From contig JAOARD010000061.1 of assembly GCA_025210735.1 (NCBI GenBank), positions 1 to 64,000 on the forward strand: a stretch of 64,000 nucleotides of DNA, written 5' to 3'. Position numbers and translations under genes: made by a program. How positions within the stretch are numbered: the first letter of the stretch is position 1; every line of letters starts with the position of its first letter. Below, piece by piece: positions 54,522 through 63,593 of the stretch. The notes beneath the pieces were generated by a model. That model had not been told where the DNA came from and ran no database searches. It worked only from the letters and a program-made list of their open reading frames with translations. Source of the DNA: Bacteroidales bacterium (lineage in GTDB: Bacteria; Bacteroidota; Bacteroidia; Bacteroidales; UBA6680).

Positions 54522-57500
54522 ATGATCATATATTCTGTTACTAATAACGACTTTATTAATCTGTTTGAGAGTTTTAAATCACTTAAGGAGAACGATAGGA
54601 AATTAATAGCATTTGCAGCGCTTGCCGGCGAAGGTTTTGAAAAGAATGAGTTTATATCTACCATTAATTATTTTAATGTATTAAGATATAAGAATAAGAG
54701 CGATATATCTTTAGCTTTTGGTAGGTTACGTAAAAAGGAATTACTTATATATGATAATAGCTGGACATGTAACGATTTAATTGTCTCAAGAGTAATAGAG
54801 TATGCGGAAGAGAATGGTTATTATGGTGATAATTTAGCAACAATTATTATTGACCACTTTAATACAGGACTATCCTTTGCTTTAAGTAATAGTACAATTA
54901 AGATGATACTTTTGCGATACTCATTGCTAAAGAGAGATAAAAGACTTCTGTTTGAGAGTAAAAAAGCATACGAATCCGGATTTGGTTTTATTGATGATCC
55001 GTTTGAGGTAGCAATAGTAATAGCTGTAACACCAATGCTTGCTTATAGTTTCGATTCCGATCTGTTTGAGTTTATACCAGAAATATATCGTCCGGGCATA
55101 TTCAGAAGGTTATTTTATCGTTATATCTCAAATAAGCCTGTTATGCTCAAACTATATAACTATATATATAATACAGAACAGAATAAAATATATAATGGAG
55201 AGCTTAATGACTGTTGGTTTCTTTTTCTGTTTGGAGGATTAGATTATAGTGAACTTAAACAGATAAAAAGTAAGTATATTGATATGGCAGGATTTGTAGA
55301 ACATCTTATTGAGGGAGATGTTTCTGAGGCTGTTAATCTTGCGCGTGAGTTTGCTCCACAATATCATAAAGCAGCTGGCTCAAGAAAAAAGGTGGTACAT
55401 GGTTTCTTAGGTGTATTCTACTGTCTTGCACTGTTACTTGATAATGATAAAAAATCAGATAGTACTGTAGGTTCATATATTAAAGGAGGTATCAAATACA
55501 GCGACGGCTTTGTTGGTAGCTTCTATACTGTATTGGATGGATATCACAAATATCTGCAAAACGACAGATTTAATGCAGAGAGATTGATTAAAGAGGCCGT
55601 GTTTAATGATAGCTATCCATATCTTTCTGTATTTGCACAGTCGGTAAGTGTTTGGACAGACATAAAGATATTTCCTGACTCAGGAGAGAAATTCAACGCC
55701 GAGAATATTAATTTTTATTCAGAGTGGGAGCTTAATGAGCTAAAAACAATATGTAAAGATATTAATTTTAGCAATCATACTTTTGAGAATAGCTATAAGA
55801 GTTCTTTGGCAGATCTTGTTAAACCAAAGGAGGAGTGGGAGAGTGTTGTTAATGCCATTAAAAATCTTAAGCTTAAAGGAGATAAAAAGAAGAATAGTGC
55901 AGATATAACCTCAAGATTAATCTGGGAGGTAGATTTCACTCATGGTATAATATTACCATATGAGCAGAAGAAAAATGCTAAAGGATGGACAGCAGGACGG
56001 AAGGTTTCACTTAACAGAATAATGAAAAAGCAACTTGACTGTATGACCGATAAGGATATTGGTATAGCAGACAATGCTATTAAGGCATACGGAGGATACT
56101 ATGGTGGGGAGATGATAGATATAGATTTTGCCAGTGCTTTGCCTTTTCTTGTTGGGCATCCGAATCTGTATATGCTAAAGAATCGTGATCTTAATCTGGA
56201 ACTTGTTAAGAGCAAACCGGAGATTGATATAACACAAGAGGGCGACTCTGTTATTATAAACTTCTCACCTGATCTGTTCACAAGCAGTACCAATATTATT
56301 GCAGAATCAATAACCAGATATAGGTGGATAGAGATTACTTATAATCAGGTAATGATTGGTAAAGCACTTGGCAGAAAGAGTCCGGTAAAGATACCTCTGT
56401 CGCAGATAGAGGCTATTCATGATATAATAGATGTTGTAAACCCTTACACCGAAATAAACAGCACAATAACACATAAAGATACAGAGAGAGTAGACGGTAA
56501 TTCTGATATAATTATACAGATAGTACCGTATGGCGAAGGATTAAAAGCTAAGCTGTTAGTTCGTCCTCTCACTAACGAAGGATCATACTTTGCACCGGGT
56601 GATGGTAAAGGGTCGTACATTACCAGATACAGCGATAATCAGGTTCAGGTAGTAAGAGATCTTGATAAAGAGAATGAGGGAGTAAACCAGATAATTGCCC
56701 TGATACCTGCATTTCAGGAGATGATATATACTACCGACACAGTAACTATTAGCGATGTTGAGGACAGTTTGCAGATGTTGTTGGATATAAGAGAGAAGGC
56801 ACCTGATATTAATATAGAGTGGCCGGAAGGACAACGCTTTAACCTGACCAAAATATTGTCGTCAGATAGTGTACACCTTAGCATTAGTAAGGTTAGTAAC
56901 TGGTTCGATCTGTCCGGTGAGGTTAAGATATCAGAGGATGAGGTTATAAGTATGCAGAAGTTTCTGAAGATGACAGGAGAGAGTAAAGGGCGTTTTATGG
57001 CTTTAACAGATGACAGGTTTATTGCTCTTACAGACGAGTTCAGAAAACGAATTAACGAACTATATGCCTTTGCAGAGATAAAGAACGATGAGATAAAGGT
57101 ACACCACTCTGTTGGTGAGTTACTGACTCCTTTGGCTGATAGTGCAGGATCTGTTAACGCAGATAAAGAGTGGAAAGATCATATAAAACGTGTAGAGCAG
57201 ATTGACGCTATGGTTCCTGTTATACCATCTACCCTGCAAGCTGAGTTAAGACCATATCAGGTTGAAGGATACAACTGGATGAGTAAACTTGATTCTCTGG
57301 GACTGGGATGTTGCCTTGCCGATGATATGGGGCTTGGTAAAACGGTTCAGGCATTGGCTATGATACTGTCTAAGGCGCAGGACGGACCAACACTCGTTGT
57401 ATCACCAGCATCTGTTTGTGCCAACTGGCGGTCAGAGATTGTGAGATTTACACCATCGCTTAATATTGTTGATTTAAAGAGCGGTAAACGTAAATCTAAA

Positions 57501-58634
57501 CTTGACAATTTAAAAGCCTTTGATATTGTTGTTATCAGTTACGGATTTATGCAGAGTAATACAGAGGTGTTTACTGATAAAAAGTGGACAACAGTTGTAC
57601 TTGATGAGGCGCACGCAATAAAAAACAGACAGACAAAGAGAGCTAAAGCTGCTATGCAGCTGAATGCCGATTTTAAACTGATAACCACCGGAACACCAAT
57701 ACAGAATCATTTGGGTGAACTGTGGAGCCTGTTTAACTTTATTAATCCCGGACTATTGGGTAGTGAGCAATCGTTTACAAAAAGATTTGTTGCAGCTGAC
57801 TCTGACGAGGAACGCAGACAGAAACAGTTATATCTGAAAAAGCTTATAAATCCGTTTATACTCAGACGTAATAAAAACATGGTGCTTGATGATCTGCCTC
57901 AGAAGACAGAGATCACAATAAACGTAGAGATGTCTGATAAGGAGATGGCATTCTACGAGACTCTGAGAAGAGAGTCTGTTGATTTGTTGGACAGAGAATC
58001 TGATAGTGGAGCAGAACATATGAGGGTGCTTGCAGAGATTACAAAACTGCGTATGGCAAGTTGTAATCCGCAGCTAATAATGCCCGATTCAGATATACCA
58101 AGTGCTAAACTAGAGCAGTTTGAGCGTATTATTACAGATCTTATAGAGAACAAACACAAAGCTTTAGTATTTAGTCAGTTTGTAAGCCATCTGAATATAA
58201 TCGAGAAGATGCTTAAACAGAGGGGTATAAACTACCAGTATCTTGATGGAAAAACAACACTTAAAGAGCGAGAGAAGAGAATAAACAATTTTCAGGCAGG
58301 TGAGGGCGACCTGTTTCTTATAAGCCTTAAAGCAGGAGGGGTAGGCCTAAATCTCACTGCTGCCGATTATGTAATACATATGGATCCGTGGTGGAATCCT
58401 GCTATAGAAGATCAGGCATCAGATCGTGCACACCGCATAGGACAGGAGCGTCCGGTTACTGTATATCGCCTTGTATCTAAAGGTACAATAGAGGAGCGTA
58501 TAATTAACCTGCACACAGATAAACGCGATCTGGCAGATTCATTGCTTGAAGGTACAGATGTAAGTGCTAAGATAACTGCAAAAGATCTTATAGAGCTTAT
58601 GAAGAGTCCGATAGATAAACAAGAAAATGAATAA
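54522..58634 (+). CDS. SNF2-family DEAD/DEAH-box helicase
   Basis: A 1370-residue Swi2/Snf2-type ATPase. The C-terminal 480 residues hold the motor: motif I DDMGLGKTVQA, motif II LDEAHAIKN, motif III TGTPIQN, motif V LISLKAGGVGLNLTAADYV and motif VI SDRAHRIGQ. The N-terminal 850 or so residues have no domain I can name. Parts (about 1-430) look like helical repeats, and about 430-850 look beta-rich and strand-like. Such large helicases in Bacteroidota are usually lone genes, as here. It is followed after 15 bases by the AI-2E/PerM gene. A role in chromatin-like remodelling or DNA repair is inference. Confidence 0.9.
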   Translation: MIIYSVTNNDFINLFESFKSLKENDRKLIAFAALAGEGFEKNEFISTINYFNVLRYKNKSDISLAFGRLRKKELLIYDNSWTCNDLIVSRVIEYAEENGYYGDNLATIIIDHFNTGLSFALSNSTIKMILLRYSLLKRDKRLLFESKKAYESGFGFIDDPFEVAIVIAVTPMLAYSFDSDLFEFIPEIYRPGIFRRLFYRYISNKPVMLKLYNYIYNTEQNKIYNGELNDCWFLFLFGGLDYSELKQIKSKYIDMAGFVEHLIEGDVSEAVNLAREFAPQYHKAAGSRKKVVHGFLGVFYCLALLLDNDKKSDSTVGSYIKGGIKYSDGFVGSFYTVLDGYHKYLQNDRFNAERLIKEAVFNDSYPYLSVFAQSVSVWTDIKIFPDSGEKFNAENINFYSEWELNELKTICKDINFSNHTFENSYKSSLADLVKPKEEWESVVNAIKNLKLKGDKKKNSADITSRLIWEVDFTHGIILPYEQKKNAKGWTAGRKVSLNRIMKKQLDCMTDKDIGIADNAIKAYGGYYGGEMIDIDFASALPFLVGHPNLYMLKNRDLNLELVKSKPEIDITQEGDSVIINFSPDLFTSSTNIIAESITRYRWIEITYNQVMIGKALGRKSPVKIPLSQIEAIHDIIDVVNPYTEINSTITHKDTERVDGNSDIIIQIVPYGEGLKAKLLVRPLTNEGSYFAPGDGKGSYITRYSDNQVQVVRDLDKENEGVNQIIALIPAFQEMIYTTDTVTISDVEDSLQMLLDIREKAPDINIEWPEGQRFNLTKILSSDSVHLSISKVSNWFDLSGEVKISEDEVISMQKFLKMTGESKGRFMALTDDRFIALTDEFRKRINELYAFAEIKNDEIKVHHSVGELLTPLADSAGSVNADKEWKDHIKRVEQIDAMVPVIPSTLQAELRPYQVEGYNWMSKLDSLGLGCCLADDMGLGKTVQALAMILSKAQDGPTLVVSPASVCANWRSEIVRFTPSLNIVDLKSGKRKSKLDNLKAFDIVVISYGFMQSNTEVFTDKKWTTVVLDEAHAIKNRQTKRAKAAMQLNADFKLITTGTPIQNHLGELWSLFNFINPGLLGSEQSFTKRFVAADSDEERRQKQLYLKKLINPFILRRNKNMVLDDLPQKTEITINVEMSDKEMAFYETLRRESVDLLDRESDSGAEHMRVLAEITKLRMASCNPQLIMPDSDIPSAKLEQFERIITDLIENKHKALVFSQFVSHLNIIEKMLKQRGINYQYLDGKTTLKEREKRINNFQAGEGDLFLISLKAGGVGLNLTAADYVIHMDPWWNPAIEDQASDRAHRIGQERPVTVYRLVSKGTIEERIINLHTDKRDLADSLLEGTDVSAKITAKDLIELMKSPIDKQENE

Positions 58635-58649
58635 TAAACAATATATACA

Positions 58650-59675
58650 ATGAAGAACGCTGCATATTTTTTTATTACAGCTGCTGCAATAATACTTATA
58701 CTGATTTATGGCAAGGGAATACTTATGCCTGTTATTGTGGCATTTCTGCTTTGGATACTTATGAGAGGTATCCGTTTTTCGCTTGACAGAGTTGGGGTTA
58801 TAAAACGTTTTATTCCTGGTTGGATTAAAAACATTATGGTACTCTGTATAATACTATTTGGCTTTGAGATACTATACACTATTCTATCGTCAGGTGTTAA
58901 AGAGATAAGCGGATCGTACATGAACTATCAACCTAATATTCAACATCTGTCTGATAAGATAGGTAACTTGTTTAATGTTAATCTTGTTGATACTGTAAAA
59001 TCGTCGATGGATAACTTTGATTTTGCAAATATACTTAACCAGATACTCAATGCATTTTCAGGTATACTTAGTAACGCCTTTATGATAATTATATATCTGA
59101 TATTTATATTTACAGAGGTTGGTAGCTTTAAAACCAAGCTGCATAAAATATTTGATGGTAAAGGCAAATATGATAAAGTAAAGAGTATTCTTAACAAGAT
59201 TGAGAGTTCTATTACAAATTATCTGGGATTGAAAACTATTGTTAGTCTTGTTACAGGAGTATTAAGTTATATTGTGCTACTTATTGTGGGGGTTGATTCT
59301 GCCGTTGTATGGGCGTTTCTGATATTCCTGCTTAACTATATACCAACAATTGGATCACTTATAGCAACAGCATTTCCGGCCTTATTCAGCCTTATACAGT
59401 TCGGGCAATTTACGCCATTTATTATAGTACTGGTAACCATAGGTGGTGTACAGGTTCTTGTTGGTAATTTCCTTGAACCACGTATTATGGGTAAGAGTCT
59501 TAATTTGAGTCCGCTTGTTACACTTATAGCACTTGCTTTATGGGGACAAATATGGGGTATTACAGGTATGGTACTCAGTGTGCCTATAACAGTAATAATG
59601 TTACTTGTATTCTCCCAGTTTGAGAAAACACGTGCAGTAGCAATTCTATTATCGCAAAACGGAAAGATAGATTAA
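58650..59675 (+). CDS. AI-2E/PerM-family membrane transporter
   Basis: A 341-residue polytopic membrane protein of the AI-2E exporter (PerM/YdiK/TqsA) family. Two or three N-terminal helices come first, then a soluble helical segment near residues 85-130. The conserved core includes NYIPTIGSLIATAFPALFSL and GNFLEPRIMGKSLNLSPLVTLIAL, which are family marks. Substrate not predictable. Probably co-transcribed with the SNF2 helicase gene, 15 bases upstream, and ends at the terminator at 59704. Confidence 0.9.
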   Translation: MKNAAYFFITAAAIILILIYGKGILMPVIVAFLLWILMRGIRFSLDRVGVIKRFIPGWIKNIMVLCIILFGFEILYTILSSGVKEISGSYMNYQPNIQHLSDKIGNLFNVNLVDTVKSSMDNFDFANILNQILNAFSGILSNAFMIIIYLIFIFTEVGSFKTKLHKIFDGKGKYDKVKSILNKIESSITNYLGLKTIVSLVTGVLSYIVLLIVGVDSAVVWAFLIFLLNYIPTIGSLIATAFPALFSLIQFGQFTPFIIVLVTIGGVQVLVGNFLEPRIMGKSLNLSPLVTLIALALWGQIWGITGMVLSVPITVIMLLVFSQFEKTRAVAILLSQNGKID

Positions 59676-59703
59676 ACAGAGATAAAAGAGTAAAATATTT
59701 AGG

Positions 59704-59744
59704 AGGAGATTGTCTGACATTTGGTAAGACAATCTCCTTTTTTA
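59704..59744 (+). terminator. Terminator of the helicase/AI-2E operon
   Basis: Perfect 12-bp stem (59704-59715 with 59727-59738) followed by a run of Ts. Confidence 0.9.
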
Positions 59745-59807
59745 TGTACCACAACATCACCTTCTGTTTTCTATTTACATACACAGGTTTAACAAAGTGT
59801 ATAGTTC

Positions 59808-59838
59808 TTTGATTTTAGAGTAATATGTTCTAAATTCG
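59808..59838 (+). promoter_or_regulatory. Candidate promoter of the CapA-family gene
   Basis: TTTG (59808-59811), a 19-base spacer, TAAATTCG (59831-59838), one mismatch from TAnnTTTG. About 85 bases before the ATG at 59926. Confidence 0.4.
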
Positions 59839-59925
59839 TGCATTATTATTTATTTGCAAAAGAGTTACAATAGTCTGTAAATATATTGTTTATAGACCTG
59901 TTGTGCCGGAACTAAACCTGTTTTA

Positions 59926-61113
59926 ATGAGAAACATCTTTACCCTTATGCTGTTTGCAGTGTGTGGCATTGTATCAGCACAACAAGCTGCATCAGACAGT
60001 AGCAGTATTACTCTGCTGTTTATGGGCGATATTATGGGACACCAGTCTCAGATAGAATCAGCCTATGATAAAACAACTACCAGTTATAATTACAACAGTG
60101 TTTTTGCCGGAGTATCATCAATAATATCAAATGCAGATTATGCTATAGCAAACCTTGAGGTCACATTGGCAGGTAAACCATATACAGGTTATCCAAGATT
60201 CTCATCGCCGGACGAACTGGCTGTTGGATGTAAAAATGCAGGAATAGATGTACTACTTACTGCAAATAACCACTCGTGCGATAGAGCAGAGAAGGGGGTT
60301 GTAAGAACAGTAAAGGTTCTAGATTCGCTTAAAATATTACGTACCGGATCATTTATTGATTCAGCTGACAGAGTTGCCAATAATCTGCTTATTCTTGAGA
60401 AGAGAGGTATAAGGGTAGGAGTGTTGAACTATACATTTAGTATTAACGGGTTGTCTGCTCCTAAAAAAGCTATTGTAAACAGAATTGATACAGCTGTTAT
60501 ATTCAGAGATATTGATAGCTGTGCAAATAAAAACCTTGATAAATTAGTTGTTGCACTTCACTGGGGCGATGAGTATGTATCGCATCCGGGAAAATATCAG
60601 AAAAAGATTGCCAACTACCTGTTTAATAAAGGTGTTGATATAATAATAGGTTCGCATCCACATGTTGTTCAGACCCTTAGATACCAACCTGCAAAAGATA
60701 CCATCAAAGAACGATTTATAGCATACTCTTTAGGGAATTTTGTATCTAACCAACGTACTCGCAAAAGAGATGGAGGATTAATGGTGCAACTAAAACTTAC
60801 CAAAGAGGGTAGTAATGTATCTATATCTGATTATGGTTATCATCTTACATGGGTAGATAAGACAATTACAGGTAGTATAAATTACAATATATTGTCGTGT
60901 TCTAAACATGAGGCAAATAACTATATAGGGCTAAGCCCTGAATCAAAAACAAAACTAAAACAGTTTGTTAAAGATACAAGAGAGCTATTTGCGTCTGACA
61001 ATATATTGCATAAAGAGGTTAAATATCTTAAAAAGGAGAAGATAGATAGCGCACAATTTGTTTCCAGAATGAGTAAATGTTGTATTATTTCTAATGGTGT
61101 TGCAGGCTTGTAG
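59926..61113 (+). CDS. CapA-family (poly-gamma-glutamate synthesis-type) metallophosphatase
   Basis: A 395-residue exported protein (signal NIFTLMLFAVCGIVSAQ). The CapA-like calcineurin fold shows the metal sites in order: LLFMGDIMGH near residue 35, ANLEVTL, TANNHSCDRAEKGV, ALHWGDEY, GSHPHVVQTLR. CapA is named for capsule poly-gamma-glutamate, but many family members lack the other cap genes, as here, so the function is unresolved. A likely periplasmic location follows from the signal peptide. Confidence 0.88.
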   Translation: MRNIFTLMLFAVCGIVSAQQAASDSSSITLLFMGDIMGHQSQIESAYDKTTTSYNYNSVFAGVSSIISNADYAIANLEVTLAGKPYTGYPRFSSPDELAVGCKNAGIDVLLTANNHSCDRAEKGVVRTVKVLDSLKILRTGSFIDSADRVANNLLILEKRGIRVGVLNYTFSINGLSAPKKAIVNRIDTAVIFRDIDSCANKNLDKLVVALHWGDEYVSHPGKYQKKIANYLFNKGVDIIIGSHPHVVQTLRYQPAKDTIKERFIAYSLGNFVSNQRTRKRDGGLMVQLKLTKEGSNVSISDYGYHLTWVDKTITGSINYNILSCSKHEANNYIGLSPESKTKLKQFVKDTRELFASDNILHKEVKYLKKEKIDSAQFVSRMSKCCIISNGVAGL

Positions 61114-61131
61114 CAGATATTATTAAATTTG
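61100..61131 (+). promoter_or_regulatory. Promoter of the CPBP protease gene
   Basis: TTG (61100-61102), 21-base spacer, TAAATTTG (61124-61131), perfect TAnnTTTG. The TTG overlaps the 3' end of the CapA-family gene. The ATG follows at 61157. Confidence 0.6.
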
Positions 61132-61156
61132 CCGCTTAAAAGTATATACTTATTAT

Positions 61157-61798
61157 ATGGACAGAATTATAGCTGAGGTTAAGAATTTAATTTTTTTTCT
61201 AAGATACCCTACTGAATATAGTACAGGCACAGATACAATTACAGATAAGTTTATCAGGTTATTCATACTACTTGTACTTGAATTAGTAATAATATTTACA
61301 CTTTCTCCTTTTCTGAGTATAATTCTTGAACTGTTTAATTTTGATGAAGGAGATCATGCTGTATCACGTATGGTAGAAGAGGAGAGTATACTATATATAT
61401 TTATTAGTGCAGTTGTGTTGGCACCACTTATTGAGGAGATAATGTTTCGTCTGTTTCTCAGATACAGAAGAAACTACCCAATGCTAATACTGTTATATCT
61501 GATTAAGAAAAGCGGGGCATATGGTAAAGGGAATATCCATATTCTTATATACCGTTGGTGGCGTAAGCGTTTTAAATATATATTCTATGCATCGGCACTG
61601 CTTTTTGGGGCAATACATATGAGTAATTACGATAACGGAGATACACTGTTTTTGCTATTTCCGTTGTTTACGTTTCCGCAGATTGTAATGGGGCTGTTCT
61701 TAGGATATATACGACTTAAACAGGGGTTTATATGGTCTATATTACTACATGCATTACACAATATGACGTTAATGACTTTTGCAATACTAATTAAGTAA
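61157..61798 (+). CDS. CPBP-family intramembrane metalloprotease
   Basis: A 213-residue membrane protein with about five helices. The CPBP/CAAX-protease motifs are present: EEIMFR (Glu93, Glu94, Arg98), LFGAIHMSNY with the second-site His, and LLHALHNM with the third. These enzymes cleave or modify in the membrane; related proteins process prenylated substrates or bacteriocin partners. The substrate is unknown. No bacteriocin genes nearby. Confidence 0.88.
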   Translation: MDRIIAEVKNLIFFLRYPTEYSTGTDTITDKFIRLFILLVLELVIIFTLSPFLSIILELFNFDEGDHAVSRMVEEESILYIFISAVVLAPLIEEIMFRLFLRYRRNYPMLILLYLIKKSGAYGKGNIHILIYRWWRKRFKYIFYASALLFGAIHMSNYDNGDTLFLLFPLFTFPQIVMGLFLGYIRLKQGFIWSILLHALHNMTLMTFAILIK

Positions 61799-61861
61799 CT
61801 AAACATCTCTGATTATAAGAGATAGTGAACATAAAATTAATTTATGAATAAAATATAGATT

Positions 61862-62407
61862 ATGGGAAAGAATGAATTGTGCAAGACTTGTAACAATAAA
61901 ACAGTAGATATGAAGACAGGTCTTATATGTAAATTAACAAACAGTGTTCCTGATTATGAAGGAAAATGTGTTGACTATAGTGTAAACCAGACTCTAAAGG
62001 AGAAATATGATAAAGAAGTAGAGTATTCAAACTGTTTGAAAGGTAGGAAAATTACTGTAGCACTGTTTGTTTGTGTCCTGTTTTTTGATCTGCTTTGTAA
62101 GTTTGTGATGTTTGATATACATAATGATATGGGGAAGTTTGTTACACAGTCTATTGTTAGTTTACTTATTCATGGAGGATTATTTTATGCAATATTTAAA
62201 GGTCTTAAATGGGCTAAATCAATAGTTATATTTTTATATGTTATTGGAGCTATTATTGGTCTATTCTTAGGCTTAGGACTTTTTTCAGGATTGCTCTCAT
62301 TTGCAATACTGTTTACATATGTTGGTTTGAATGGTTATGTGGTATATTTTTTGGTTGGTAATGAACACTTTCTTAGATTCTTTGATTATCAGAATAAGAA
62401 TAGATAA
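61862..62407 (+). CDS. Membrane protein with N-terminal Cys-rich domain
   Basis: A 181-residue protein. The first 45 residues hold Cys pairs (CKTCNN, LICK, KCVDY) in the spacing of a small zinc ribbon, and TNSVPDYEGKCVDY is typical of ribbon-type domains on Bacteroidota membrane proteins. Four hydrophobic helices follow (about residues 60-175). No signal peptide. Ends 9 bases before the next gene, so they are probably one transcript. Confidence 0.65.
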   Translation: MGKNELCKTCNNKTVDMKTGLICKLTNSVPDYEGKCVDYSVNQTLKEKYDKEVEYSNCLKGRKITVALFVCVLFFDLLCKFVMFDIHNDMGKFVTQSIVSLLIHGGLFYAIFKGLKWAKSIVIFLYVIGAIIGLFLGLGLFSGLLSFAILFTYVGLNGYVVYFLVGNEHFLRFFDYQNKNR

Positions 62408-62416
62408 TTTTAAAAT

Positions 62417-63367
62417 ATGAGAAAACTTGAACTTATACTGGTATTATCCTCACTGCTGGTAATAGCATTAAAACAGATTATTGATAAGTTTCCGGCAAAT
62501 ATAGTAGTTGTAACAGTATCGTTGTTGGCAGTACTATATATGTTTGCTGCAAATGAACTGTTTAGGAACAAGGAATTTAAAACGATATTTAGTAACAACC
62601 GTTACGGATCAGATTCGGTTGGTAAAATAAGATTTATTAAAGGAGCTGGTTTTTCAATTGGTTTTGCATTAGCAGGAGTACAGTTTTATATAATGAACTG
62701 GGGAATATTTAATATGCTTGTTGCCGGATTTGTTATTCTTGGGATTTTCGGAGTTATATCAGCAATTTGGTATAAAAAGAGTAATGATGTTGTTTATATA
62801 AATATAGTAAATAGAGTGATACCTGTTACTATTGCTGTATCGGTATGTATTATATTAACATTGGTATCTGGAGCAGATAATAGATGCAATATTACAGATG
62901 AGGCAGAAGCTAATAAAGAGTCAAGAACTATTTTTAAAGCAGTGAATGAACTTGATAGTTTAGGTAATATAAAGGGCAACTACCTTATTACCGGTTGGTA
63001 TAAAATATCTGATTCAGAGACCCGGTTTAAACGATACATTACAAATGATAGTGCAAAGGCATTCTATATTGATCCTAAACCAATACTAACAATATACAAT
63101 ATCAAGGGTGTTTCATACACTGGTAAACGTAATTGTGTTGATATATTACTTGACAAGCGTGGGAGTGAGTTGTTTAATACTGGTACAGAAGAGAATCTGG
63201 ATAAGAGGATATGTTTTGTATGGAATGATAATCTGCTTTATGCTCCGGTTGTTAATGCTGTAATTGAAACTGAACTTCTGAATTTTTATGTTAATACAAA
63301 CTGTATTTATCCGGTTGACTCAATTGTTAATACAATTAAAAAGGATATAAAAGATATAAGAGGATAG
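62417..63367 (+). CDS. Membrane protein of unknown function with extracytoplasmic domain
   Basis: A 316-residue protein with about five hydrophobic segments up to residue 155 (ILVLSSLLVIALKQI, VTVSLLAVLYMFAANELF, GAGFSIGFALAGVQFYI, AGFVILGIFGVISAIW, VIPVTIAVSVCIILTLV). A C-terminal soluble part of about 160 residues is rich in Asn, Asp and Lys. It has no motif I recognise; SGWYKISDSET-like and NCVDILLDKRGSELF segments may resemble SecDF-type periplasmic domains only loosely. Follows the Cys-rich membrane protein gene. Confidence 0.6.
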   Translation: MRKLELILVLSSLLVIALKQIIDKFPANIVVVTVSLLAVLYMFAANELFRNKEFKTIFSNNRYGSDSVGKIRFIKGAGFSIGFALAGVQFYIMNWGIFNMLVAGFVILGIFGVISAIWYKKSNDVVYINIVNRVIPVTIAVSVCIILTLVSGADNRCNITDEAEANKESRTIFKAVNELDSLGNIKGNYLITGWYKISDSETRFKRYITNDSAKAFYIDPKPILTIYNIKGVSYTGKRNCVDILLDKRGSELFNTGTEENLDKRICFVWNDNLLYAPVVNAVIETELLNFYVNTNCIYPVDSIVNTIKKDIKDIRG

Positions 63368-63443
63368 TGTAATTGTATATTATTTAACTAATAATTTGTT
63401 ATTTAAATAGTTACATATGGTTTAGTCTTTTAAGAAGAGTGGA

Positions 63444-63539
63444 GTTTCTACAGAAACAGGGCATTTATAAACATAAAATGATATAGTTTCTGCAGCTGGA
63501 GTGCATTTCACATTTTAAAAATGACGTTCAGCTGCAGAA
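63444..63539. repeat. Hairpins in the convergent intergenic region
   Basis: A small palindrome GTTTCT-AC-AGAAAC (63444-63457) and an 11-bp inverted repeat TTCTGCAGCTG (63488-63498) with CAGCTGCAGAA (63529-63539), a 30-base loop between. They lie between the stop of the gene at 63367 and that of the minus-strand gene at 63594. They may act as terminators, though no T run adjoins. Confidence 0.4.
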
Positions 63540-63593
63540 TTACTCTATTTCTATCTTTTAAAATTATATTTAGCTACTCCTGAACAATACTCT

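Noticed and set aside
59926..61113. Capsule (poly-gamma-glutamate) biosynthesis locus.
   Set aside because: Only a CapA-family protein is present; capB and capC are not nearby.
61157..63367. Bacteriocin/immunity island around the CPBP protease.
   Set aside because: No precursor-like small genes or exporter are visible near it.
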